Below the pieces are notes generated by a model. That model searched no databases. It saw only the letters and a list, made by a program, of their open reading frames with translations, and had not been told where the DNA came from. From Diphasiastrum complanatum (taxonomy: Eukaryota; Streptophyta; Lycopodiopsida; Lycopodiales; Lycopodiaceae): 64,000 nucleotides of DNA. Position 1 is the first letter of the stretch. Each line of letters opens with the position of its first letter. Made by a program: the position numbers and the translations under genes. The stretch is taken from positions 39,064,844 to 39,128,843 of the forward strand of contig CM055109.1 of NCBI GenBank assembly GCA_029204225.1, written 5' to 3'. Positions 53,380 through 63,870 of this stretch are shown here, one piece after another.

Positions 53380-56300
53380 ATGGTGCAATCCGACCTTTCC
53401 GGTCTGTGGGACGAGGTAGACATTGTCAGGCGGGTTGCCGACAAGGCCAACAAGACCGGTCAGAAGATCGTGCGCTGCCGATACTGTCTCGTCGAGTTTG
53501 CTGCATCCCTCAGTCGCCTTAAAGGCCATCTGCTCGGTGCACGCGCCAAAAATGGTGCCACCTTGAATGCTGCCCCTTGTGGCAGCATGACCGTCCCCGA
53601 CAGGCAGCGACTACTGGACACCTACGGGCCGCGGCTCGTGGCAGGGGAGAACACCATTTCGGAGGGCGTTCTCCGATTTTGCACCGCTCCTTATGTGACT
53701 AACCCAGAGTTGCTGCCTGCTTGGCTGGCACGCACGAGGAGAGGGAGTGCATCCTCCTCTGGTCCCTTTGCCCCTCAGACAGCTCTGCCTCATGCACCCC
53801 CATCTGCTCAGATTCCGGTGGATCCCGTCCCATCGCGTCCGACAGTTGCCACTGCGGTTCCACCACCACCCACTGTTGCTCGCACTCCACCAGTCTACGA
53901 CTTTCTCATGGACTCTCCGCCACCCGAGCAGGCCCAGGATGGTACTGGGCGGGCCTTCGAGGATGTGGAAGAGATCCCTTCTTCCTTCCCTTCCCATCCG
54001 GATGACCTCCTCAGCCAGCAGTTTTCGTACCCCATGCCAGATGTTGCCCCTCCACCAGTGCACCCCACCTATGCTGCTGCACCCATCCCTGCCAGTGCAT
54101 CCCACTCTCCCCATTCCACGTCTACAGCCGATGCATCCACCAGCGCCCAGCCTGTCGCGTCATCGTCCATTCCCGTCACGGTTGGTGCACCGTGCTGGAG
54201 GTCCACCACCCGTCGTCCACCAGGGAGAGCCCTCGTGCAGCAGACCATTCGCGGCGCGCATCAGCCGCACATGGACAGAGAGGCCACACAGGCCGTGGCC
54301 AGTCTGGTTTACGAGCTGAACCTGCCCTTTGCCATCACCGACTCTGAGCCCTTCAGAAGGGCCTTCCGCCTTGCACAGTCTGTCAGCCCTAGCTGGAGAG
54401 TCCCTAGTTCAGAGGTTGTCCGCACACACATGCTGAGGGATAGGGTCGAGTCCTTGTCTAGAGAGATGGAGCCTCTGCGTCGGCACTGGGCCACTTACGG
54501 TTGCAGCATCATGTCCGATGGCTGGACTGATGTCAGGAGGAGGCCGATCCTCAACATACTGGTCTCCAGCTGCATGGGCACACAGTTTTTGAGGGCAGTG
54601 GATTGCAGCAGGGGGGGGAGAGTCATATCTGCAGAGTTCATGTTTGATGTCATCAGGTCTTCCATCCTAGCCATAGGCCCACAGCATGTCGTCACGGTGG
54701 TGACGGACAATGCCACGAACTGCATTCAGATGGGTGTACTGCTAGAGGCCGAGTTCCCTCATATTGTTCATACCCCCTGTGCAGCCCACGGCATAGACCT
54801 TTTGATGGGGGACATTGGAGCACTTCCCTGGGTTAGAGCCATCGTCCGGGAGGCCCTCTTCCTGGTGACTTTTGTCACCAGAAAGAGGCGTGTTCTTGCC
54901 ATGTTTCGGGTGTTTAGCCATCTGGACCTCCGTAAGCCAGCCCCCACGCGCTTTGCATTCGACTTGGTGGTCATCGACCGTTTGATCAGGTGCAGGGCCC
55001 AGCTTCTACAGATGGTTGCCAGTGATCTTTGGGGTGCCAGTACATTTCCGCACACTGAGGATGGGGAGCACTTTTCTTCCACGGTGAGGGGAGACCAGTT
55101 CTGGAGGGATGCACAGACATTGTCAGGACTGCTTCGACCACTCTACATTGTGCTCCGCATGGCTGACAGCGAGGGGTCGACACTTGGACTGGTGTATGAG
55201 CTCATGGACCGGATTGGACAGTTCCTGCAGCTGCCCATCTTGCAGCCAGAGAGGTAAGCGGTACAGTGTTGCAATTGACCTTTATCTTTTCAGTACTTGC
55301 TAGTTTGTTTTTCTGTCAATGTTAAGCTTTTTCGTAATGCCCTAAACCACATGCCTCTCACCTGCAGGATGACAGAGCTGAAGTTCATATGGGAGACGCG
55401 ATGGAACTACTTCCACAGGAGTATCCACAGCGTTGCACACATGCTGCATCCCCTCTTCCTCTCTCCGACACAGATCGCAGATAGGGAGCTCGAGGCCGAT
55501 TGGCTTCAGTACATTCACAGGGTGGGTCCACACATAGGTTTGGATCCTATCAGGCTCATGGAGGAGCTCGCTGCATTTCGTTTCGGCATGGGCACATTCG
55601 GCCACCCGGCTGCCCAGGATCCAGAGAGGAGGCAGCTACCCATTACCTGGTGGACCATGTTCGGTAGCACATACCCATCTATACAGCGTCTTGCACTGCG
55701 TGTCCTTTCTCAGGTATGCATCTCATTTTATCCTCCATTTTTTGTGTTTCGTTGAAGTTTCACCTTTGCCACAATGTGCTGAAGTATTTCAATGCACGCA
55801 CCACAGGACTGTGCTGCCTCTGTGTGTGAGCGTAATTGGAGCACATGGGCACTGATTCACACGAGGAGAAGAAACCGGTTGTCAGTGAGTCAGTTGGAGC
55901 GGTTGGTGTTCTGTAGCACCAACGCACGTCTCACCAGGAGGCTTCCGACCATTACGAGCGCATTGCAGGTGATAAGCTAATCTTTCATAGCATGTTGGTT
56001 GACTCCTGGTATGTTGGTTTCATTTCTTGAAAAAGTTGTCTCTCTGACATGCAAATTTTAAACCTTGCAGACGAAGATATCTGATTTGGAGCGCCAGGTT
56101 GACTTGCCTACGGACAGCACCCATCCCATGCCTGCAGATGACCTGGGCACACAGTTGATGGCAGAGAGAGAGAGGGAGCTTGCCGAGATGAGAGAGAGAG
56201 AGCTTGGGCTTGAGCACAGAGAGCCCCCATTGTATGAGGCAGATGAGCCAGTGTCAGAGGATGAGCATGATGAGGATGAGCCCATTCGGGTTGTGTTTGC

Positions 56301-56526
56301 CAGACCAGAGAGGGATGAGGCAGATTATACAGGTGCAGGGCACACGCCACGGGCAGGGGTCACAGGTGCATCACGTGGCAGAGGTGGGACACATGGCACA
56401 GGTTATACCGGCAGACAGGCAGGGCACACAGGGGGGGGCAGTGGCATACCTACCTATGTCGACATGATGGAGGAGGCTCTTGATAGAGGGCAGAGTGGTT
56501 TAGATGCTGGTCCCGCAGATGTTTGA
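53380..56526 (+). CDS. hAT transposase (BED finger, DUF659, dimerisation domain), H2
   Basis: Proposed exons: 53380-55253, 55368-55713, 55807-55968, 56071-56526. All introns have GT/AG borders (GAG|GTAAGC...CTGCAG; CAG|GTATGC...CCACAG; CAG|GTGATA...TTGCAG) and keep the frame. The protein cuts and rejoins transposon DNA in the nucleus. Seen: BED finger (C33, C36, H50, C67 as likely zinc ligands), proline-rich linker (about 120-290), DUF659/catalytic core with SDGWTD (D380), VTDNATN (D443) and CAAH (C467, H470), then CERNWSTWALIHTRRRNRLS in exon 3, the hAT C-terminal dimerisation signature. Exon 4 has acidic and ERERELAEMRERE-type coiled-coil sequence. A TGA at 56524 ends the frame. No other lesion is visible, so this copy may be functional or nearly so. 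Confidence 0.85.
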
Positions 56527-57699
56527 ATGCGTGCAGCACAGAGTCATGGCCGTTACTACGACAGCACACCAGAGGAGGCACCTGATGACTTTCATTGCAC
56601 AGATTGGGAGGCCATGCAGGGTCTACAGGGTGCACATGATGAGGCACGGGATGAGGCCTGGGTTGATTCAGGGGTTGGTGCACAGGATGATTCAGAGGTC
56701 GGTGCACAGGATGATTTAGAGGCTGGTGCACAGGATGAGTCCCAGAGCCCAGAGCATTTGTATTCGGATGCCCAGCTGGCCGACTTGGTTGCCACATTGG
56801 ATTCAGAGGCCCAGCAGATGCCGAGTGTCAGGGCGCCCCCATCATCCCTTGCCAGCATGCCACACACAGAGTCCCAGCCAGAGCAGCCGCATGAGGTGCC
56901 TACAATTCCTCCAGCTCCTCAGAGGGTGTATGTGCGTCGCACAGCTCCTCCAGTGCCACCGATGCCATTTAGGCCTGCATCCCCTCCATCGCCGTCCACT
57001 TCTGCAGCAGCAGGTCTCCATGGCAGGCCACCATCTGTGCCCAGGTTTTCTCTTGCAGCGCCCACATCCACAGTGGCTCCTCCAGTGGCAGCACCCACGT
57101 CACATCCTCCTCCTTTGGCAGCACCCAGGATGTACCAGTACCGGCCACCACAGCGCCCCTTTCAGTACATATCGCCACTGTACTCGCCTCCTGCACAGCC
57201 AGTTCCTCCACCTGCAGCAGCCCCACGGGCACACACTCCACGAGCTCATCCTCCTCGCTCAGTTGCACAGGGAGTTCCCTCTTTTGCTTCCCTATCCCAG
57301 CCGGCCTCAGCTTGGGCCCAGCCTAGCCAGCCAGGTGATTTGCATGGGGGTGACGAGGCATTGACAGCTCCTCTTGTCCGCAAGAGACCAGGCAGGCCCA
57401 AGGGTGCACCGAACAAGAAAGGCAAGGCACAGAAACTGCCAGGGAGGAGAGGACGACCACGCAGGGCTCCAGGTACAGGTAGAGGTGCAGTATCACAGCC
57501 AGTTGGAGCAGGTGTTGTTGGTTTGGCCTGCTTGGGGGCTGATGCGGAGGCTGATTGGGAGGATGAGGATGACGAGTCTTCCCCCTCGGATACACAGCCC
57601 ATGCCAGTTCCAGACAGGCAGAGATATCGGCTGCGAGAGTCAGCTCGGGGCCCTGAGTTGTCTCCAGAGCATTCGTCTGAGTCAGAGCCAGAGCATTGA
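56527..57699 (+). CDS. In-frame C-terminal extension: proline-rich region with two AT-hooks (H2)
   Basis: Directly after the TGA at 56524-56526 and in the same frame, 390 codons stay open. They hold acidic repeats (VGAQDDSEVGAQDDLEAGAQ), a Pro/Ala-rich stretch (about residues 115-250), two AT-hook cores (RKRPGRPKG at about 57379 and GRRGRPRRAP at about 57442) and an acidic tail. AT-hooks bind the minor groove of AT-rich DNA. It may be the original C-terminus cut by a nonsense mutation, a readthrough or alternatively spliced part, or a separate ORF. The open frame over 1.17 kb supports past coding. H1 keeps the same region, mostly colinear. Confidence 0.6.
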   Translation: MRAAQSHGRYYDSTPEEAPDDFHCTDWEAMQGLQGAHDEARDEAWVDSGVGAQDDSEVGAQDDLEAGAQDESQSPEHLYSDAQLADLVATLDSEAQQMPSVRAPPSSLASMPHTESQPEQPHEVPTIPPAPQRVYVRRTAPPVPPMPFRPASPPSPSTSAAAGLHGRPPSVPRFSLAAPTSTVAPPVAAPTSHPPPLAAPRMYQYRPPQRPFQYISPLYSPPAQPVPPPAAAPRAHTPRAHPPRSVAQGVPSFASLSQPASAWAQPSQPGDLHGGDEALTAPLVRKRPGRPKGAPNKKGKAQKLPGRRGRPRRAPGTGRGAVSQPVGAGVVGLACLGADAEADWEDEDDESSPSDTQPMPVPDRQRYRLRESARGPELSPEHSSESEPEH

Positions 57700-58195
57700 T
57701 TGTGGCTCTATTGTTTTAGTTTCAGTAGTTTGTCTCTAGCAGTCGGTCTACCATTGTACTCAGATGATTTTTCACATTATATACAGTGTTTGGCCTACAT
57801 TATTTGCTGCACATTGTGCGTATGTCGCTCTGTACATGTGATGCTTTATTTTATGTTGAAGAATTCTATGTGCGTGTGTGAATCCTATTTTCATTTAATT
57901 TCGTTTGAAGTGAATGCTAGCTTCACATATATGCACATACATCATGAGCACAGCAATCACCCCTACACCCCAAACGACATTGAATAAACACATGTAATAC
58001 ATCTGCATTTAAAAAAATTACAAACATTGCATCTTACATGACCAGGCTCGCGTTGCACAAAAAACAACTATGTATATATTCAACCGTTGTATCAGGATAA
58101 CATCACATATACTGTCATTTTTTTAAGCAGCCATCTAGTTATTTGCTGCACCATAAACTGCCGAAAACTACATAGCAACAGTCCGCCACATACGG
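57700..58195 (+). other. 3' region of H2 between the convergent genes
   Basis: AT-rich relative to the coding parts, no ORF of note; nearly identical to H1 51400-51900. It should contain the 3' ends of both transcripts. Confidence 0.6.
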
Positions 58196-58222
58196 GTGGA
58201 CCTCATCTATTCTAAACATCCC

Positions 58223-58630
58223 TCACTGATCCTCCACCGACTCCTCGCCCTCGTCTGGTGCATTGTTTTGTCGCTCTTGCTCTGCCTCCCGGTTAGCCCG
58301 AGCTGCCTCCTGGTTAGCCCGACGTCTGGCCGCCCTTTCCCTGACCATGATGAGCTGCCGTCGTGTGAAATTCATTCCGATCTGCTCATCCAGATCCAGC
58401 TCGACAGCGGGGACAGGATCCACAGCGGGGGCGGGTGGCTCCGGTTCCGGATTTCTCTGTCGAGTCTGTCGCAGCATCTCTCGGATATCTGCCTCTTGCT
58501 TCCGATGCCTCTCGTTGTGCCTTCGGATATCTTCCTCAAGCTTTCTCCTGGCTTCGCCCTCGGGCTTCGGTGGTATTCGCTCAGCCATCTCGATCGACCT
58601 TCTCCTCACAGCACCCTGATCCTTGAACAC
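58223..58630 (-). CDS. Convergent accessory ORF of hAT family H, 135 aa
   Basis: MFKDQGAVRRRSIEMAERIP, then a highly charged, probably helical/coiled-coil segment (EARRKLEEDIRRHNERHRKQ EADIREMLRQTRQRN), a Pro-rich hinge (PEPEPPAPAVDPVP), LDEQIGMNFTRRQLIMVRER and an Arg/Ala/Glu helix (AARRRANQEAARANREAEQE), ending GEESVEDQ. No domain is recognised. It faces the transposase gene, has a GATAAATAGG TATA-like motif near 58765 on its own strand, and is retained with the frame intact (one nonsense) in H1 and as its 5' end in H3. A role in transposition is plausible by analogy with two-gene transposons (MuDR, En/Spm, Harbinger); it is not shown. Confidence 0.6.
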   Translation of the reverse strand: MFKDQGAVRRRSIEMAERIPPKPEGEARRKLEEDIRRHNERHRKQEADIREMLRQTRQRNPEPEPPAPAVDPVPAVELDLDEQIGMNFTRRQLIMVRERAARRRANQEAARANREAEQERQNNAPDEGEESVEDQ

Positions 58631-58809
58631 CCTCTCACAGCACCCTGACTCTCAAACAGCCTCTCACAGCCTGTCACCGGCTCTCGCTTGCTCTCTCACT
58701 GTCTATCACTAGCCCTCTCACAGCCTCTGAAAATGCCGACCACAATGGCATTGTGAGTGCCTATTTATCCCCACAGCCTGATCGGCCATGTGGATCCCCA
58801 TCATCCCTC

Positions 58810-58980
58810 CATGTGCCTCCGTACCTGCCCCCATGTGATGCTCCCCCCTGTGTTGGTCTCCCATTGGGCCCATGGTCTGCTCACCCACAATGCCCATGTG
58901 CCTCTGTACTTGCCCCCATGTGATGCTACCCCCCTGTGTTGGTCTCCCATTGGCCCCTCGGTCTGCTCACTCGCAATGCC
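58810..58980. repeat. Two ~85-bp tandem repeats in the H 3' subterminal region
   Basis: Units begin CATGTGCCTC at 58810 and 58895 and contain CCCCATGTGATGCT, TGTGTTGGTCTCCCATTGG and GGTCTGCTCAC. The same pair is present in H1 (about 52515-52685) and H3 (inverted, about 59430-59600). They lie in the likely promoter of the accessory ORF. Confidence 0.8.
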
Positions 58981-59215
58981 CATGTGCCATTGCAACAGTC
59001 CCCTGCATCATGTACTGTACCCTCTTTTTTTACACCCAGAACCCCCTCTTTTTACTTTTTTTTGTCCTTTTTTGGTAGTTAATATGCAAAATAAAATTAC
59101 TAAAAATATATTAAAAAATAAAAAAAACATTAAAAATGGTACCGCCCTGGTACCGCGGATCCCAGGGCGGTACAGTACCCTCTGGTACCGCTGATATGGT
59201 ACCGCCGGTACCATA

Positions 59216-60192
59216 TCAGTGGTACCGCCGGTACGGTACCGCCCTGGGATCCGCGGTACCAGGGCGGTACCATTTTTAATGTTTTTTTTTATTTTTTAAT
59301 ATATTTTTAGTAACTTTTTTTTGCATATTAACTACCAAAAAAGGACAAAAAAAAGTAAAAAGAGGGGGTTCTGGGTGTAAAAAAAGAGGGTACAGTACAT
59401 GATGCAGGGGACTGTTGCAATGGCACATGGGCACTGCGAGTGAGCAGACCGAGGGGCCAATGGGAGACCAACACAGGGGGGTAGCATCACATGGGGGCAA
59501 GTACAGAGGCACATGGGCATTGTGGGTGAGCAGACCATGGGCCCAATGGGAGACCAACACAGGGGGGAGCATCACATGGGGGCAGGTACGGAGGCACATG
59601 GAGGGATGATGGGGATCCACATGGCCGATCAGGCTGTGGGGATAAATAGGCACTCACAATGCCATTGTGGTCGGCATTTTCAGAGGCTGTGAGAGGGCTA
59701 GTGATAGACAGTGAGAGAGCAAGCGAGAGCCGGTGACAGGCTGTGAGAGGCTGTTTGAGAGCCAGGGTGCTGTGAGAGGGTGTTCAAGGATCAGGGTGCT
59801 GTGAGGAGAAGGTCGATCGAGATGGCTGCGTGGTCGTCCTGTCCTCCCTGGCAGTTGATCGAGATGGAATGCTGGAAAAAAAACAGCAAGGTTCACTGTT
59901 GGAGAGATGCTGAAAATGGGCGAAGGCAGGGCGAAGCAATCAGATGCAAGGCAGGGCGTTGCGTGGGAGAAGGGCGACGCAAGGCATCGATGGCAGGCAG
60001 GCAAAAATAGCAGCGAAGGCAGGGCGGAGAGGTCGCAAAAAAATTTCAGAGAAAATGCGAGGGGGGCGGGTAGGTTTAGGTAAAAAAAAATAAAAAAAAT
60101 ATTAAATAATAAAAATATTATTATATTGTGGTACCGCAGTACCAGTATGGTCCCGCGGTACCGGGATCCGCGGTACCCAGTACCGCGGGACC
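59216..60192 (-). mobile_element. hAT family H, short deletion copy H3
   Basis: Minus-orientation copy of under 1 kb. From 59216: GGTACC-rich 3' end, the 85-bp repeats, and the first codons of the accessory ORF (MFKDQGAVRRRSIEMA at 59780-59827); then a junction to the reversed 5' leader (from about 59870) and the 5' terminus ending GCGGTACTGGG...GGTCCC at 60192. A non-autonomous, MITE-sized derivative. Its 3' end abuts that of H2, making a palindrome. Confidence 0.8.
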
Positions 60193-61647
60193 TCATGGCT
60201 TGTGTGTGTTTTGCGATCATGGTAGCTAATAGGTCATGTCGACACCATGCTGGTTGTTGGCAGGGGCATGTGGGCTGAGGTTGACCTCATACACGGGTAT
60301 GATTTGTCAACCATAAATACTTAGAATCTCATGATTCATCGATCATAATTCAGATTCCAGAATCATACTTAATCATTGAAGAATACTAGAGTGTATGTTC
60401 GACACAACTCAGGAAATTTAAGAGTTATTCCAGTGTCTCTTCCAACATAGAAGCTGCAGGATGTTAAGACCATTCTTCAAGTCAGATTCTAAATAGAAAT
60501 ACGAGTTATCCGATTCAACGATCAATCATGTAATTAAAGATAGAGGGCATACCAAATCTGTATCAATATCTAGCTTCAACTACAAAAAACTTCAACTTTC
60601 TATTTAGAAATTGAATCTAAATACACTAAGTTCTGCTGAATTCCTTTTGAACTCAATTTTAAATCTTGGTTTTGTTAAGTTTTGTTATCCAATTGCACAC
60701 TCTGGGATATTGTCACTAACAAAACAAATCTTTCCCTATTGAGAAATATTCTCTTACCAAGAATTCCATATATTCTATGCACATAACCTTTATTGATAAA
60801 TCTCACAAGTTATGCATCTTATAAGCATTATAAGTCAAAACAAATAGTTCTTGGTGAATTTTCTTCACATTGCTCATTCGAACCAATTAACTTTAGTCAA
60901 GAGTAACTTGGCTACTCGAGTTAATTGCCAATGATTTAGAAATCTCAAATGTCTAGGTGTCGAATTCTCTTATACCAGATAACACCACATTTAGATCCTC
61001 TTCTAAATCATCTTTGAGTTAGTAAGTTATTCTTTCACATAAAGGCTTAGTAATCTGCAAATATCTTTTCATCAACCCTCATTGATCCTAGTACTCATAC
61101 TAAGGTTAGAACTTAGGTTGATCCCATACAAACATTCAAGATACTCATACTAAGGTTAGGTTGATCCTATACAAACATTCAAGATTCAATGGCATGATCA
61201 AAACTTATTCCATCCTAAACAAAGCAGGGATTAGTAATTTTGATCTTTTCTTGTATTACTTATACATATAAATAATGATTTCATGTTCCAAACCTCCTCT
61301 GGTTCTAGATTGTTCTTCACATCCCTAGAGAATTTCTTTGTTACTTTCGAATAGTTCCATTTTTGTAGCTTACTTTGGATTCGTCCGAATACTTTTGAAC
61401 AATCACATTTCATTGCATATTTTGCCTTTTTTTTTTATTATCAAAAACTCGATCCCCCCCCCCCTCCCAAAAAAAAAATAAAAAGAAAAAGAAAAAGTAT
61501 TACAGAATTTCCATAGAAGTTGTTTGGAGAGATGATAAATGAAAATATCTAAAAATCATGAAAAGTCAATAATAGGTGTTTTCAACAAAGGATTCACTCT
61601 ATTACAACCAAGATTTTTCTCTTAGAAATTATTAAGACAAGTGACAG
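60193..61647. other. Non-coding stretch
   Basis: No gene seen. 60530-60675 repeats the block at 33960-34105. A ~55-bp imperfect tandem duplication lies at 61088-61190 (units around ATACTCATACTAAGGTTAG). A poly-C/poly-A tract lies at 61453-61499. Confidence 0.5.
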
Positions 61648-62062
61648 TGTTATGGCCATTGGCAAACACAAGGGTACAGGTGACTCGTTAGTCCCTAAGG
61701 GGTCCTGGCGGGGTGACACTCAGCCCCGTAGTTCGGGATAATAACCCTTAGGAACTAGGATCTAGAGGGCTTGGTCTATATCCATAGGGAGTGCCACTAA
61801 GTGTAGGACACCCTTAGTAACTAAGGGTGGGTCCCTAGACTTGAGTAGGACCTAAGTGCTCCACATGCACAATGTGCATGTGAGAGGCATCCACATGCAC
61901 AGTGGTAACTGTGCATATGAGAGGTGTGCATGATCTCTTGGAGGTCTAGCGCTGGTCCTCCAAGCTATATGGTGGCCTGTGGGTGTAGAGCTAGGTACAG
62001 GATGGTGGGTGGAGATCCAGAGTCATTCTACCATTGTGTGATCTTGTCCCTTTTCCTAATAG

Positions 62063-62075
62063 TGGTATCAGAGCC
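62063..62075 (+). other. Primer binding site of the gypsy-like element
   Basis: TGGTATCAGAGCC, exact. The LTR end before it reads CCTAATAG, without the usual CA. Confidence 0.75.
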
Positions 62076-62675
62076 TTGGATCCTACTATGGATCGTGGAC
62101 CATCATCTTGCTGGTTTTTTCTTCTTTTCCTCCATAGCTTCTTGCAGGTGGCGCCCCACTTCTAGGAGGAAATCTCTACGTTCTCCCTCTTCCAAGGTCC
62201 GTTTTCGGTGTGGATCAGATCGTTGGAATCCTCTAGGATAGGCTCCCCCTGCCTAAGCAGTCAATCAAGGATTGTCGCTGGTTTTTTGGAGGAACGGCAA
62301 TTGCAAATGACTAAAGCTTTTTCAGTGGTTCAAAGCAGGAATCCTTCTACAGACTTGGGCAAGTTGGGAGAGGTCAATTCCAGTTGCCGAAATCTCCGTT
62401 GGTGAGCAGTTGAAGTTGATGCAAAGTTGCTGATTTTTCCAGCAAAGCGTACAGAACGTGTTCGAGATGGCCACTTGATTTCCGACTAAGAGAAGCTTAC
62501 TCTCTCACTCTTTTATTTGCATGTCATAGAAATTTTCTTGCAGTCAAGTTTTTAAGTCGAAAATCAAGTGCATGTTGTTGCATGCTTGATGCATGTCAGT
62601 GCATGTTGCTAGTAACCTCTTGCATGTTCTAGCAAGCGACTTGTGAAGCGTGTTTTGCTTCTTTAAAGAACTATT

Positions 62676-63195
62676 GTGTTTAGTTCATCGTGCATGCTTA
62701 ATTTTGTTGACATGAGTCCTACTCCCGTAGATGAACTTGAAGATATAGTCATGTCCAGCTTACCTCACAGAAGTTCTCCTATAGAACAGAGCCAATCAGT
62801 CCCTCTTTTACCGCCTAATGAAGAACCTTCCCATGATCCCTCTATGCATGATGACATGCAAGATGTGGAAATGAATGAGGGGGAAGAAAATGAAGACATA
62901 ACATTGAGCCTTTTTTGAGTTTAGGCAATGGGTAGTACAAACATATGATCATCTTAAGAAACTAGAAGATTCTGTTGAGGAACAAGCCAACACTCAGCAA
63001 GAAACTAATGAGAGGCTTTCCAATACGTGATAGTGTGCAAAGCCTTAGTGCTTTGAAACAAGCTGTTTTAGCGCAGTATCGAGTGAATCCTGCTATCCAC
63101 GGTAGTAGTCCTCTTGTCCCACCATCACCCCATAAGGTAGTCCCTAAGGATTTTCACCTTCCCACCTTTGGTGGAGAAGAAAAAGACCGTAATAG
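62676..63195 (+). pseudogene. Ty3/gypsy-like gag N-terminus
   Basis: MSPTPVDELEDIVMSSLPHR and an acidic segment, then in shifted frames YDHLKKLEDSVEEQANTQQE and ALKQAVLAQYRVNPAIHGSS...VPKDFHLPTFGGEEKDRN. The 'P.LP.F.GEE' motif begins the gypsy capsid region. Frameshifts lie at about 62918 and 63030; the rest of gag is absent. Confidence 0.55.
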
Positions 63196-63199
63196 TTAT

Positions 63200-63538
63200 G
63201 GACTCGGCTCATTACATTCGCCACGTCCATTTACATTTACTTTACTTTATGCATAAGCAGGCCTTGGGCCCTTTTTGGACATATTACTGGAGAGTGGGGG
63301 CCTTCTTGGAGGGCGCACTATTATCCCTCCCAGTTGGGCCCTAGCCACTGGAAGCTTCTTGTTAGGGCTTCCTCTAGGCTATAAGTAGGGAATCTATGTT
63401 ATTTGTTACTCAGTTGATGATATTGATCTCTCTCTTTAGTCTCCTTAATCTCTCTTTCCTGCTTTCTAGGGTTAAGTCTTGTTTATGTGATGCTTTCATA
63501 GCTTAGCTCTAGATCAGTTGTGGTTTCATTTGTAACTT
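63200..63538 (+). repeat. LTR of a further retroelement (left end approximate)
   Basis: Contains the TATA-like GGCTATAAGTAGGG (63376-63389) and ends TTTGTAACT directly before a primer site at 63539. The left end is set where the gypsy gag stops matching. Confidence 0.55.
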
Positions 63539-63551
63539 GGTATCAGAGCAC
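63539..63551 (+). other. Primer binding site of the last LTR
   Basis: TGGTATCAGAGCA, tRNA-Met type. Confidence 0.75.
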
Positions 63552-63726
63552 TTTCTTGAGCAATTGGGAAGTGGTATTTTGCTTTCCAATTTCTTTTCAG
63601 ATTAATTGGATTTTCGAATTTTTTGGTATGATTTTATTTGCAAGTTACAGGATCTTCTTTTCAAGGGGATATAATATGTCATATCTCTCTATCTCTCTTG
63701 CTGCCTCCTTCCACCATCGTTGCTCT

Positions 63727-63870
63727 TCGGCCCTTGTCTCTCCCACATACATCATTGGATCTGCTGGTACATCGCTGCCCCATATCCCCTTGCCTCCATC
63801 GGCCCTTGTCTCTCCCACAGACATCATTGGATCTGCTGGTACATCGCTGCCCCATATCTCCTTGCCTCCA
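63727..63870. repeat. 72-bp minisatellite, two units
   Basis: Two nearly identical units (63727-63798 and 63799-63870) beginning TCGGCCCTTGTCTCTCCCAC; 72 bp keeps the frame, giving a 24-residue repeat if translated (ORF from 63638). It lies in the leader of the last retroelement, so coding is doubtful. Confidence 0.85.

Larger units (their letters stand above)
53027..59190 (+). mobile_element. hAT family H, near-complete copy H2
   Basis: About 6.2 kb from GGTCCCGCGGTACTGGGTAT to the GGTACC-rich 3' terminal region. It carries a four-exon transposase (53380-56526), its in-frame extension (to 57699), a 3' region of ~0.5 kb, and a convergent accessory ORF (58223-58630) with its own upstream region (58631-59190). 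Both ends are packed with GGTACCGC palindromes. The exact termini and 8-bp target duplication could not be fixed, because neighbours H1 and H3 are the same family. Confidence 0.85.
61648..63195 (+). mobile_element. Ty3/gypsy-like element, 5' end only
   Basis: LTR-like region (about 61648-62062), primer site TGGTATCAGAGCC (62063-62075), a leader of ~0.6 kb and the start of gag. It is cut at about 63195, where another LTR begins. Lies inside the apparent LPEAT2-like intron. Confidence 0.6.

Noticed and set aside
53611-54114. Long minus-strand ORF opposite the transposase
   Set aside because: GC-rich shadow frame of exon 1, with no protein-like pattern. The plus-strand frame carries the BED and DUF659 domains.
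55254-55367. Transposase stop at 55257 as a true C-terminus
   Set aside because: The TAA overlaps a consensus splice donor (GAG|GTAAGC), and a good acceptor at 55367 restores the frame into the dimerisation domain.
58757-59653. Two similar 'proteins' starting MPIYPHSLIGHV on opposite strands
   Set aside because: They are the mirrored non-coding 3' ends of H2 and H3. The tandem 85-bp repeats and low-complexity ends show no coding constraint, and they lie upstream of the accessory ORF.
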